In this document: piece by piece, positions 8,627-16,627 of the stretch
How positions within the stretch are numbered: position 1 is the first letter of the stretch
How the letters are laid out: each line of letters opens with the position of its first letter
Assembly: GCA_965223585.1 (NCBI GenBank)
Contig: CBDCWW010000014.1
Location: 310,001 to 374,000, forward strand
DNA from: CBDCVN01 sp965223585
Lineage (GTDB): Bacteria > Deinococcota > Deinococci > Deinococcales > Trueperaceae
DNA length: 64,000 nt
Reading direction: 5' to 3'
The notes under the pieces: generated by a model
What the model was told of the DNA's origin: nothing
What the model saw: only the letters and a program-made list of their open reading frames with translations
The model's database searches: none
Position numbers and translations under genes: made by a program

Positions 8627-9511
8627 ATGATTTCGATTCGTGTCCCTGCTACTAGCGCTAACTTAGGCCCCGGTTTTGATTGTCTTGGCTTGGCAGTATC
8701 GCTTTACCTTGAAGTAAAGCTCAGTCTTTCTGATAAAGACTCTTTCCTTTATAAGGGGCAAGGACATGTAGATAATACACCTAATAATCTTATTCACCAA
8801 GGCTTTCGTATGGCTTACCGTAGTGTGAAAAAGGTTGCTCCCAAAGTGTGCTTACAAGTTAATAATCCTATCCCTTTAGCGAGGGGTTTAGGTTCATCTT
8901 CAGCAGCACTAGTTGCTGGTTTTGCTCTTGCTGATAAACTATTAGACAATGAACTTGATAGAGAAGGAGTATTTCAACTTAGTGCTGAACTCGAGGGTCA
9001 CCCTGACAACGTTGCTCCAGCAGTATTTGGTGGTTTTACTGTATCAGCACTGCAAGATAACGGTAAATATTTATCACAAAGCTTAGCCATCCCTCAAAGC
9101 TGGCAGTTTATATTTGCTGTGCCAGACTTTGAACTTTTAACTAGCGAAGCACGTGCTGTTTTGCCCGAAGATTACAAAAGACAGGATGTAGTTTTCACTA
9201 ACAGTCGCACAGCATTGTGGACAACTGCAGTTGCCCTTGATAAACCAGAACTTTTAAGTGTAGCTTCACAAGACAAATTGCACGAACCTTACCGTGAACC
9301 CCTAATTAAGGGAATTCAAGCTTGTCGTGAACGTCTTAAACAAGCTGGAGCTATTGCTTGCTACCTCTCTGGAGCAGGACCCACTTTAGCTGCTTTAAGC
9401 CTAGACAATTCTACCACAGAACGCTGTAAAAAAGCTATGCAAACATTTGTAGGCCCTAATGGGCAAGTGCTAACTTTAGAACCTAGCAAGGGGTACTCTC
9501 TTGATAGATGA
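8627..9511 (+). CDS. thrB: Homoserine kinase (GHMP family)
   Basis: 294 residues. The start IRVPATSANLGPGFDCLGLAV is the N-terminal signature of ThrB, ARGLGSSSAALVAG (about residues 84-97) is the GHMP ATP-binding loop, and CYLSGAGPTLAAL near the C terminus is the third conserved motif. It phosphorylates homoserine with ATP ahead of threonine synthase, which is not in the window. The start follows an A-rich stretch without a clear ribosome site. With hom it supplies the threonine branch. Confidence 0.95.
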   Translation: MISIRVPATSANLGPGFDCLGLAVSLYLEVKLSLSDKDSFLYKGQGHVDNTPNNLIHQGFRMAYRSVKKVAPKVCLQVNNPIPLARGLGSSSAALVAGFALADKLLDNELDREGVFQLSAELEGHPDNVAPAVFGGFTVSALQDNGKYLSQSLAIPQSWQFIFAVPDFELLTSEARAVLPEDYKRQDVVFTNSRTALWTTAVALDKPELLSVASQDKLHEPYREPLIKGIQACRERLKQAGAIACYLSGAGPTLAALSLDNSTTERCKKAMQTFVGPNGQVLTLEPSKGYSLDR

Positions 9512-9538
9512 TGATAAATTTAGTGGGAGTTCAAATTA

Positions 9539-9604
9539 GTAGCTAGAAGCCAGTAGCTAGTAGTCAGTAGGGATTTATCATGCTAGCTACTGGCTACTAA
9601 CTAC
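9539..9604. terminator. Large inverted repeat between convergent thrB and pilC
   Basis: Arms of 22 bp at 9539-9560 and 9583-9604 match at about 19 positions and are built from GTAGCTAG/CAGTAGC words. Its place between two converging genes suits a two-way terminator, though no clear T-run follows. Related GTAGCCAGTAGT/ACTAGCTACTA words occur at about 11250-11296. Confidence 0.5.
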
Positions 9605-9663
9605 CTATAGGCACTAACTATCTTAAATTATTCATAGAAACTTTCACAAGTTTGCTTATTGGA

Positions 9664-10887
9664 CTAACTTGCTAACTCGCCTATAATTGCGAACATTGGT
9701 AAGAACATACCTGCTACAATAAAACCAACTATTCCTCCTAAGAAAACTATTAGTACAGGCTCGAGTGCTGCTGTTAAACCCTCAACGGCTTCATCAACCT
9801 CACGCTCATAAAAAGCTGCAATTTTTTCTAGCATAGAATCTACAGCACCAGTTTCCTCCCCAATAGCTACCATAGAACTAACCAAAGGAGGAAAAACTTT
9901 GGGAGCTTCCTTCAAAGTTTCACTAAGCTGCTCGCCACGCTGCACAGCTCTCTTGGCCTCATCTAGAACATCTTCTACAATTACATTTCCTGCTGTACCT
10001 TTAGTAATTTCAATAGACTCTATAACATTCACTCCACTTTTTAAAAGTAGCCCAAAGGTACTAGAGAAACTAGCAATTGCAGCTTTTTGTACCAAGTTAC
10101 CTATTACAGGCATGGTAAGTAACATATTATCAATAGCATGTCTACCAGAGTTAGTCCCATAAATGAGTCTTAAGCTAACAATAGAGCCAACTATAATAAT
10201 AAGTAACATCCACCACTGATTTTTAAGAAAGTCACTTACAGCTATAAGAATTCTAGTGAGTAAAGGTAATTCCCCACCAAGTTCTACTAGAATCTGAGCA
10301 AATTGTGGTACTATGCCAGTAAGCAAGAAATAAGTTACACCTAGAGCAATAACTAAAACTACTGCAGGGTAAGTCATTGCACCACGGATTTTACCGCGCA
10401 AGGCAGCTTGTTTCTCTTGAAAAGTGGCAACACGTTCTAAGATACCATCTAAATTACCAGACACCTCACCAGCTCTTACTAAGTAAACATAAAGATCAGT
10501 AAAAATACGTGGAAATTTAGCTAATGAGTTTGATAGAGGTAAACCCGTCTCTACATCTTCACGAATTTTACGCAAAGCCTTCTTAAAACCTGCTTTATCT
10601 GCTTGCAGCTCTAGAATAGCCAGCGATTGTACAATGGGCAAACCAGCATTAATAACTGTAGCAAACTGACGACTAAAAAGAGTAACATCACGAAAATTAG
10701 GCTGCTCAAATGCTGCTGGCATTTTAATCTCAGCATTTATACCTGAATTTTTAGGCTTGCGAATCTCTGTTATATAATAACCTTTTTCACGCAAGCTGCG
10801 TGCCACATCACTACGAGAGGCAGCTTCCATTTGGGCTGCAATAGCTTTACCAGCAGAGTCTCTTACCGAGTATTCATAAACAGGCAT
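9664..10887 (-). CDS. pilC: Type IV pilus / type II secretion inner-membrane platform protein (PilC/GspF)
   Basis: 407 residues with the two repeated GspF domains (about residues 72-195 and 275-397). FSRQFATVINAGLPIVQSL opens the first and FSSTFGLLLKSGVNVIESI the second; each is followed by GE..G.L motifs (AGEVSGNLD, GEETGAVD). Three transmembrane stretches are seen at about 170-195, 220-240 and 375-400. PilC holds the assembly ATPase under the membrane in pilus and pseudopilus machines. No pilB, pilT or pilin gene is nearby, but the MglA/roadblock cluster a few kilobases upstream on the same strand fits a role in pilus-driven motility. Confidence 0.93.
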   Translation of the reverse strand: MPVYEYSVRDSAGKAIAAQMEAASRSDVARSLREKGYYITEIRKPKNSGINAEIKMPAAFEQPNFRDVTLFSRQFATVINAGLPIVQSLAILELQADKAGFKKALRKIREDVETGLPLSNSLAKFPRIFTDLYVYLVRAGEVSGNLDGILERVATFQEKQAALRGKIRGAMTYPAVVLVIALGVTYFLLTGIVPQFAQILVELGGELPLLTRILIAVSDFLKNQWWMLLIIIVGSIVSLRLIYGTNSGRHAIDNMLLTMPVIGNLVQKAAIASFSSTFGLLLKSGVNVIESIEITKGTAGNVIVEDVLDEAKRAVQRGEQLSETLKEAPKVFPPLVSSMVAIGEETGAVDSMLEKIAAFYEREVDEAVEGLTAALEPVLIVFLGGIVGFIVAGMFLPMFAIIGELAS

Positions 10888-11046
10888 TTGGGTCTCCTAC
10901 TCACATATCTGTTAGAAATTCTAAAAATAATTTTTAAGAACTACCTTTGTTATCTTTACCACAATACAAAGGCTAATAAATTAAGTATAAGTAAGGAAAA
11001 CTCGCAAGACTATTACAAATAGCATTCCTATAATGCTCCAGAAAAG

Positions 11047-11066
11047 TTTTTTCTCTAGAGAAAAAA
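11047..11066. repeat. 20-bp perfect palindrome in the pilC upstream region
   Basis: Perfect self-complementary sequence with TTTTTT at one end, CTCTAGAG at the centre and AAAAAA at the other end. It could act as a terminator-like hairpin for either strand. Confidence 0.5.
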
Positions 11067-11079
11067 CCCATCTGTGAGC

Positions 11080-11162
11080 ATGTCATTCTGAGGAGCATAG
11101 CGACGAAGAATCTCTGAAGGCATTAACGCATGAGAGATCCTTCGCCACGCTCAGGATGACAT
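11080..11162. repeat. MITE-like inverted-repeat element, copy 2
   Basis: ATGTCAT (11080-11086) and ATGACAT (11156-11162) form the ends. The left arm, with GAGGAGCATAGCGACGAAGA and AATCTCT, pairs imperfectly with the right arm AGAGATCCTTCGCCACG. I recall similar short inverted repeats in many bacterial genomes. The remainder of 10888-11336 holds only this element, the palindrome at 11047 and a weak inverted repeat at 11250-11296. Confidence 0.6.
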
Positions 11163-11336
11163 TCCTAGTGTTGATAAAACCAATATTTATATGGACATCT
11201 ATAAGCAGGAGGTGAGAGTTTTTATATAAATATTTCTTGGTAGAAGAAGTCAGTAGCCAGTAGTCAAAATGAAAAGCCCTACTAGCTACTAACCTACCTT
11301 CAACGAAATTTACACATCTTTACACCTAAGTACTTA

Positions 11337-12419
11337 TCAAATGTGAATTAATTGCTTTTCTGAATGAGATAAGCGTTTGCAACCTGCTTCTGTAATAACT
11401 ACCAAATCCTCAATGCGCACTCCTGCTTTATCAGGAATGTACACCCCGGGCTCGACCGTAACAACCATACCTGTTTTTAATTCTTCCTCTATATAACGAG
11501 ACATTTTAGGCTTTTCGTGTACTTCTAAACCTACACCATGACCAAGACCGTGTGGGAAATATTGCTCGAGTTCATACTTCTTAAGGACTTCGCGCACTTC
11601 AGCATCTACCTCTTTACCTGTTTTATCAGGCCCTATAATATTTAAAGCTAATTCTTGTGCCTCTAGAACTGCCTCATACATACTTTTAAGTTCATCACTA
11701 ACCTCCCCCATAGCCACAGTGCGTGTCATATCACTAAAGTAACCAGCTACTTTGGCACCAAAGTCGAGAGTAACTAATTCACCTGCTGCTATAAGTTTTT
11801 GTGAGGCCGAGCCGTGAGGCATACCACTACGAACACCACTAGCTACTATTATCTCAAAAGCTTTATCCTCCGCACCCATTTTACGCATAAAGCGCTCTAT
11901 TTCTAGGGCTACATCAACTTCACTCATACTAACTGTTAAATAATTTAAAATGTAATTAAAGGCATCATCTGTGATTTTGGCAGCTCGAGCTATAAGCTCT
12001 AATTCTTCTGGCGACTTGCATAAACGGTGCTTGGCAACAACATCTTTACTAGGAATAGGAGCAGCACGATTTTTCTCAGCCAAGTTATTAGTGAATCCTT
12101 GCACCTGATGGTAAGTAAGATGATCAGCTTCAAAAGCTATTTTGCGATCACCTAAGAATTCATTCATTAAAAACTTGAACCAGTCTGGCTCATTGTGAAT
12201 GATTGTTTCTAAAGAGCTTTCGGCTTTGACTTGGGCAGTATAGCGCCCATCAGTAAGTAAAACAATCCTATCCTCAGTTATAAGAATTCTTCCATCTGCT
12301 GGACTTGAAAAACCAGATAGGTAACGTACATTGGCAGGAATAGTAACTAGTAAGGCGTTAACGTTTAGGTCTTGCTCGAGTTCTTGACGAACACTAGATA
12401 AAACTTTTTCTAAATTCAT
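11337..12419 (-). CDS. pepQ: Xaa-Pro aminopeptidase / M24-family metallopeptidase
   Basis: 360 residues. The N-terminal creatinase-like domain (about 1-125, NVRYLSGFSSPADGRILI) is followed by a pita-bread catalytic domain. Metal ligands are visible in order: TLDFGAKVAGYFSDMTRT (two Asp), HGLGHGVGLEVHE (His), VVTVEPGVYI (Glu) and GVRIEDLVV (Glu). The protein should cleave X-Pro bonds in peptides using two metal ions; whether it takes dipeptides (PepQ) or longer peptides cannot be told. It follows tpiA on the same strand after 110 bases that contain a 28-bp palindrome. Confidence 0.9.
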   Translation of the reverse strand: MNLEKVLSSVRQELEQDLNVNALLVTIPANVRYLSGFSSPADGRILITEDRIVLLTDGRYTAQVKAESSLETIIHNEPDWFKFLMNEFLGDRKIAFEADHLTYHQVQGFTNNLAEKNRAAPIPSKDVVAKHRLCKSPEELELIARAAKITDDAFNYILNYLTVSMSEVDVALEIERFMRKMGAEDKAFEIIVASGVRSGMPHGSASQKLIAAGELVTLDFGAKVAGYFSDMTRTVAMGEVSDELKSMYEAVLEAQELALNIIGPDKTGKEVDAEVREVLKKYELEQYFPHGLGHGVGLEVHEKPKMSRYIEEELKTGMVVTVEPGVYIPDKAGVRIEDLVVITEAGCKRLSHSEKQLIHI

Positions 12420-12450
12420 AATAAATAAAGATTCTTCATACCATAATTTA

Positions 12451-12478
12451 TAGGGGTAGGTTTAAAATTTACCCCTAC
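12451..12478. repeat. 28-bp palindromic repeat, copy B
   Basis: TAGGGGTA at one end and TACCCCTAC at the other enclose an A/T-rich centre; total length is again 28 bases. It sits between tpiA and pepQ and can form a stem in the transcript. Confidence 0.55.
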
Positions 12479-12529
12479 AGCAAAACAATCATTTGCGTGA
12501 AAAAATGAAATTGTAAGGTCACTGTTATT

Positions 12530-13291
12530 TTATGCTTGTTGACCTATTTCCACAAGAGCAATAAGCGAATCTATACTTAAACTAGCACTACCAACAAGCC
12601 CTCCTTGAATGTCTGGTTGGGCTAAAAGCTCAGCAGCATTACTAGGTTTCATGCTCCCTCCATAAAGAATAAACATCTCACTGGCAAGTTGTGGATAAAT
12701 TTTCCTTAGTTCACTACGAATGGCAGCACACATCTCTTGTGCATCTGCTGAGGTAGCAGTTTTACCCGTACCAATAGCCCAAATTGGTTCATAGGCAATA
12801 ACTAGCTCTGTAGATTTAGTTAAGATGACATCTTTAAGTGCAGCTTTGAGTTGGTTAAGTGTTACTTTCTTAGCTTCACCTGACTCACGCTGCTGTAAAC
12901 TTTCCCCAATACAAAGAATGGGCACTAAATCTTGACTTTGGGCTGCTAAGACCTTTTGGCGCACAAGCTCATCATCTTCGCTGTGATGCTCTCGCCTTTC
13001 AGAATGACCAATTATAACGTAATGCACACCCAAATCTTTAAGCATGTTAGCTGAGATTTCTCCTGTATAGGCACCTTCTTGATATGAATTTACATCTTGA
13101 GCGCCTAAACGCACACAACTACCTGATAGTTTTTCTGTTATAATTGGTAAATGAGTGTAGGGGGCACAAATAGCAATTTCCACATTGTCATGAGGGGTTT
13201 TCTCTAAAGTTAAGAGAAATTCATGTATCCATACCTCAGCCTCACTAGGCAGTTTGTGCATTTTCCAATTGGCTGCAATTAGTGATCTCAT
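12530..13291 (-). CDS. tpiA: Triosephosphate isomerase
   Basis: 253 residues covering a whole TIM barrel. The substrate-binding AANWKMHK opens the protein, IIGHSERR carries the catalytic His (about residue 95), AYEPIWAIGTGKTA holds the catalytic Glu and loop 6, and YGGSMKPSNAAEL and GGLVGSASL complete the phosphate site. It interconverts dihydroxyacetone phosphate and glyceraldehyde 3-phosphate in glycolysis. It is downstream of the roadblock/GTPase genes on the same strand with a gap of 186 bases and probably has its own promoter there. Confidence 0.97.
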   Translation of the reverse strand: MRSLIAANWKMHKLPSEAEVWIHEFLLTLEKTPHDNVEIAICAPYTHLPIITEKLSGSCVRLGAQDVNSYQEGAYTGEISANMLKDLGVHYVIIGHSERREHHSEDDELVRQKVLAAQSQDLVPILCIGESLQQRESGEAKKVTLNQLKAALKDVILTKSTELVIAYEPIWAIGTGKTATSADAQEMCAAIRSELRKIYPQLASEMFILYGGSMKPSNAAELLAQPDIQGGLVGSASLSIDSLIALVEIGQQA

Positions 13292-13477
13292 AATATTCTT
13301 CCTAGATTCCTTAGAAGCTTTTTATTAGCTTAACATAGTTAGTCAGAAAAACCTTAGCTTGCTCACACCTTCAATTCTTTATAAATCTCTGAGGCTTTTG
13401 AGAAACAAACTTTTATTTGGTTTAAAATCAACCTCTATAGCAATTCTGAAACTTGCTCTTAAAACTAATTTGTAAAA

Positions 13478-13843
13478 TCAAACCATAGCAGCAATTTTAC
13501 TTGCAGCCTCACTACCCTCTAGGTTTACCAAGCCTACATTAGCATCACCACTAGCAATGAGTGCCAAAACACCTTTGTCAGCAATAGAATAAAGAAAAAC
13601 CTGTGCTTCAGTACCAGAAACCTGAGTTTTAATCAAGGTCCCTGCAGAAAGGGTACTAGCAATACGTTTACCTAATCCTAAAGCTGCTGCTGCCATTGCA
13701 GCTACTCGGTTAACATCTTCACCACTAGAAAGAGACTGTGCCACAGCTAAACCATCAGCAGAGGCTATCAAAGCCCCCTTAATCTCAGGCACTGCTTTAC
13801 GTAAGCCCTCGAGAATACCAGATAATTCTTGTTGTTTACTCAT
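13478..13843 (-). CDS. Roadblock/LC7-domain protein (MglB-like)
   Basis: 121 residues forming a single roadblock/LC7 domain: LEGLRKAVPEIKGALIASADGLAVAQSL, then an alanine-rich helix and VLALIASGDANVGLVNLE. MglB-type proteins are GTPase-activating partners of MglA, and the MglA-like GTPase gene ends 24 bases upstream on the same strand. A GGAGG-like ribosome site precedes the start. A role in setting polarity or controlling pili is inferred from this pairing. Confidence 0.85.
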   Translation of the reverse strand: MSKQQELSGILEGLRKAVPEIKGALIASADGLAVAQSLSSGEDVNRVAAMAAAALGLGKRIASTLSAGTLIKTQVSGTEAQVFLYSIADKGVLALIASGDANVGLVNLEGSEAASKIAAMV

Positions 13844-13867
13844 TTTTTATCCTCCGAATGTAAAAGT

Positions 13868-14398
13868 TTATTCACTGTGTTTTTGAATGTGCTCGAGCAA
13901 AGCAATTAAAGCATACACACTACTAGTAGTACTGGTAGCATTTAAACCAACTACCTGACCCTCATTGATTTCAAAGTAGTCAGCAATATCCTCAGGTTCC
14001 CACACTTTAGGCAAATCTTGCCGAGTAACTCCTATAACAAAGGGAATGGAAATGCGGCTAGTAATAAATTCTAGAATGTTACGAGCGTGTCCAAAGTCTT
14101 TAGGTTCAGTTCCTGAAACAAGTAAAATCAGTCCCAGTGCACCTTCACAAAGTACTTCCCACATAAAATCAAATCGGTCTTGTCCCGGGGTGCCAAATAG
14201 AAAAATGGGAATTTCATCTAGGGTAAGCATACCAAAATCCATGGCTACAGTAGTAGTTTCCTTGCCTATATCTTCTGTAGCTATTTCATCAGTATCAACA
14301 ACAGGTATTTCAGAAAGACTTTTAATAAAAGTGGTTTTGCCTGCCCCAACAGGGCCTGCCATTACTATTTTAAGGGGATGAGAAGGTATTGCGTCCAT
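13868..14398 (-). CDS. MglA-like small Ras-type GTPase
   Basis: 176 residues. The P-loop is GPVGAGKTTF (about residues 15-24), switch II appears as GTPGQDRFDF instead of DTxGQ, and the base-recognition motif is VTRQDLP. This pattern belongs to the bacterial Ras-like family found next to roadblock genes (MglA, and CvnD in actinobacteria). It overlaps the preceding DUF4388 gene by one base (TAATG), so the two are translationally coupled, and its likely activator, the roadblock protein, follows at once. It probably binds GTP in the cytosol as a switch for surface motility or other polar processes. Confidence 0.88.
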   Translation of the reverse strand: MDAIPSHPLKIVMAGPVGAGKTTFIKSLSEIPVVDTDEIATEDIGKETTTVAMDFGMLTLDEIPIFLFGTPGQDRFDFMWEVLCEGALGLILLVSGTEPKDFGHARNILEFITSRISIPFVIGVTRQDLPKVWEPEDIADYFEINEGQVVGLNATSTTSSVYALIALLEHIQKHSE

Positions 14399-15189
14399 TA
14401 CTTATGCCTCGATAAAGCTTTGAGTAAACGATTAACAAGCCCCTTTTGATGTGCTGGAGACTTACTAGATTTTGTCTGATTAGCAGGTTCCTTGCTTTGA
14501 ACTGGAATGCTTTGTGATTCAGAATCACTTGACTGCAACCAATCAATGATTTCTTTATAGCTCATGTTTTGAATACTCTGATTCAAATCCAAATCTTTTT
14601 TAGGCTCACTTGGGATAGAATTCTGTTCAAAAACCCTTACAGGAGATATTTTACCCAGAGAACGTAATTTATATAAGTTATACCTTACAACTTCTATGTT
14701 TAAAGAAAGGTTTGTAGCAATTTCCTCAGCACTACAACCCTTATCAAGTAAGGCAGAACAGTTTTGCCAAAAATTATAAAGTGCATCATCAACCCAAATA
14801 TCAACCTGTCCTGCTCTTTTAAAGCGTGTCTTTGCATCAGGAAGGCGTTCACTTTGAACTTTCATTTCATCAATCTCTACGGTCGTTTGCAATAAAAGTT
14901 TATCGATGGGAATATTTAGGTTTTGCTCGAGCTGATCTTCAGGCAACCTTTTAAATTCAAATATACCTTGCTCAAAACTTAGGAGCTCAACCATAGCCTG
15001 ACGAGCAAGCATTTCATTTGCTAATATTTGATTGTCAACCGATATAGCCTTTAGTGTTGCCTTATTAAGAAATAACTGATAGTTTTGCTTTTTAGGTAGT
15101 TCGGTAAGTTGAAGCTTTCCTGTACGTCTACCTAACATAGTCAAAAGTTCTGGCAAAGGCATTTCCTCTAAGGTTCCAAAAATCGCCAC
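14398..15189 (-). CDS. DUF4388 (PatA N-terminal-like) protein
   Basis: 263 residues. The first hundred or so match the DUF4388 domain, with GTLEEMPLPELLTMLGRRTGKLQL and GIFEFKRLP. A central helical stretch resembles a winged helix (LSLNIEVVRYNLYKLRSLGKI), then a Ser/Gln-rich linker leads to NRLLKALSRHK. DUF4388 domains are often found with receiver domains or beside MglA/MglB genes. The protein is a paralogue of the one encoded at 15394-16257, sharing start, centre and C-terminal motif. The gene is coupled to the GTPase gene by a one-base overlap; biochemical function is unknown. Confidence 0.8.
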   Translation of the reverse strand: MAIFGTLEEMPLPELLTMLGRRTGKLQLTELPKKQNYQLFLNKATLKAISVDNQILANEMLARQAMVELLSFEQGIFEFKRLPEDQLEQNLNIPIDKLLLQTTVEIDEMKVQSERLPDAKTRFKRAGQVDIWVDDALYNFWQNCSALLDKGCSAEEIATNLSLNIEVVRYNLYKLRSLGKISPVRVFEQNSIPSEPKKDLDLNQSIQNMSYKEIIDWLQSSDSESQSIPVQSKEPANQTKSSKSPAHQKGLVNRLLKALSRHK

Positions 15190-15393
15190 GTTAGTACCTT
15201 TATCATATATACAGCCTAAATCTACGAGTCATCCTGCAAGTTCTGATAATTATCTTTACAAAAATACTGTTTAAAGTCATGCTACAAATAATCTTTTCCG
15301 ACTACGCAAAAATTACTAGCAACTTTGCACTGTAAATACTTTAACAGCCAAATTAATATTTCAGCTTTAGCTTTTATCACATACACTTAAAAC

Positions 15394-16257
15394 CTATCTA
15401 CCTTTCAATGCTTTAAGCAAATGGCTTACAAGTTTTCTATTGTGGCTAGGATTTGATGGTTGGGGGGAAAGAGGCTTTATTGTGCCTTGGGACTTCAATA
15501 ATGGTTGAGGAGAGAGAGGTTTTATTGTATCTGGGGGCTTCGATGAAGGTTGTTGCTCTTCCTCGCTAAGACTCCTTATTATATCTTTATAGCTCAAGTT
15601 AGACATATCTTTTACAAGAGTACTTACTATGTCACCTTGCTTCTGAGGTTTTTTTATAGGGCTAGTCTTTAAAGAATTAGAGGAAAATTTACTTTCGAAA
15701 CTGCGTAAAGGAGATATTTGACCAAGGGCACGCAATTTATAAATGTTAAGTTGAGCTGTCCTTAGGTCTACATTTAGCGTTTGAGCAATCTCCTCAGCAC
15801 TACTACCTATATCAAATAAAACAACAGCGCTTTTCCAAAATGCTTTCAAAGAATTGCTTTGCCAAGATTCTAACTCTCGTTGCTTGGACTCAGAGGTTAC
15901 AAATCGAGTCTGTGGTGCTGGTAAGCGGTTTTTATAAATTTGACCTGTACTAGTTGTATTGAGTAAGGGTTTAAGGGGTACATCAAAATTTTTTGGCAGT
16001 GCTTCTACAGGAATAGATTTAAAAGTATAATTGCCCTCTTTGGCTTTAGATAATTCAATAAATGCTTGTCTTATTAACTGCCCATTTCGCAAAACCTGCC
16101 CATCTACATGCATAGCTTTAAGTTTAGCTCTATCAAGATATAAATGATAGTCTCGTTTTTGAGACAATAGCACAATACTTAGCTTTCCTGTACGCCTTCC
16201 CAGAGTACGCAATAATTCTAGCAAAGGAATTTCTGTCAAAGTACCAAAGATAGCCAC
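15394..16257 (-). CDS. DUF4388 protein, paralogue of the downstream gene
   Basis: 287 residues. It opens with GTLTEIPLLELLRTLGRRTGKLSI, has the same central helix (LNVDLRTAQLNIYKLRALGQISPLRSFE) as its neighbour, and ends in SHLLKALKGR. The linker before the end contains three near copies of a proline-rich unit (KPLSPQP). The duplication is old, since only about a third to a half of residues agree. It is the first gene of the probable motility-control group on the minus strand and begins about 370 bases from the divergent GGDEF-EAL gene. Confidence 0.8.
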   Translation of the reverse strand: MAIFGTLTEIPLLELLRTLGRRTGKLSIVLLSQKRDYHLYLDRAKLKAMHVDGQVLRNGQLIRQAFIELSKAKEGNYTFKSIPVEALPKNFDVPLKPLLNTTSTGQIYKNRLPAPQTRFVTSESKQRELESWQSNSLKAFWKSAVVLFDIGSSAEEIAQTLNVDLRTAQLNIYKLRALGQISPLRSFESKFSSNSLKTSPIKKPQKQGDIVSTLVKDMSNLSYKDIIRSLSEEEQQPSSKPPDTIKPLSPQPLLKSQGTIKPLSPQPSNPSHNRKLVSHLLKALKGR

Positions 16258-16627
16258 ATCTACCTATCAACCGCCACACAATTTTGTAATTTCTGTACAT
16301 TCATAATCTTGTCCTTTTTTTGACACTACATCTATGCAACCCTACCCTATATAATTAAGGTTACAGGCTCACTTAAAATATTTTCAATAAAAATTATGAC
16401 CCTTTTCAGAAAAGGCACAATGTCTTCACAAGTTTTCCGATAATAATGATAATTATTTAAGCATATCTAAATTGTTTCTAATACAAAAACATTAGTTAGC
16501 ATAGAGTATATTAAATATTATGGAATGCTTAGAGGTTGATTAGTGTCAATTACAAATATAGCAAAATGTAGAATAATATGGTTTTTAGAAGGCTCTCCTG
16601 TAGTATGTTAGCAGGGCTTTATTTGTT
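16258..16627. other. Divergent intergenic region; weak Fur-box-like sequence
   Basis: No gene is seen in these 370 bases between two divergent genes. GATAATAATGATAATTATT at 16439-16457 resembles a Fur box (three NATWAT hexamers), but the region is AT-rich and the match may be chance. Confidence 0.3.

Noticed and set aside
16439..16457. Fur box as firm regulator site
   Set aside because: Single weak match in AT-rich DNA and no iron-related gene on either side.
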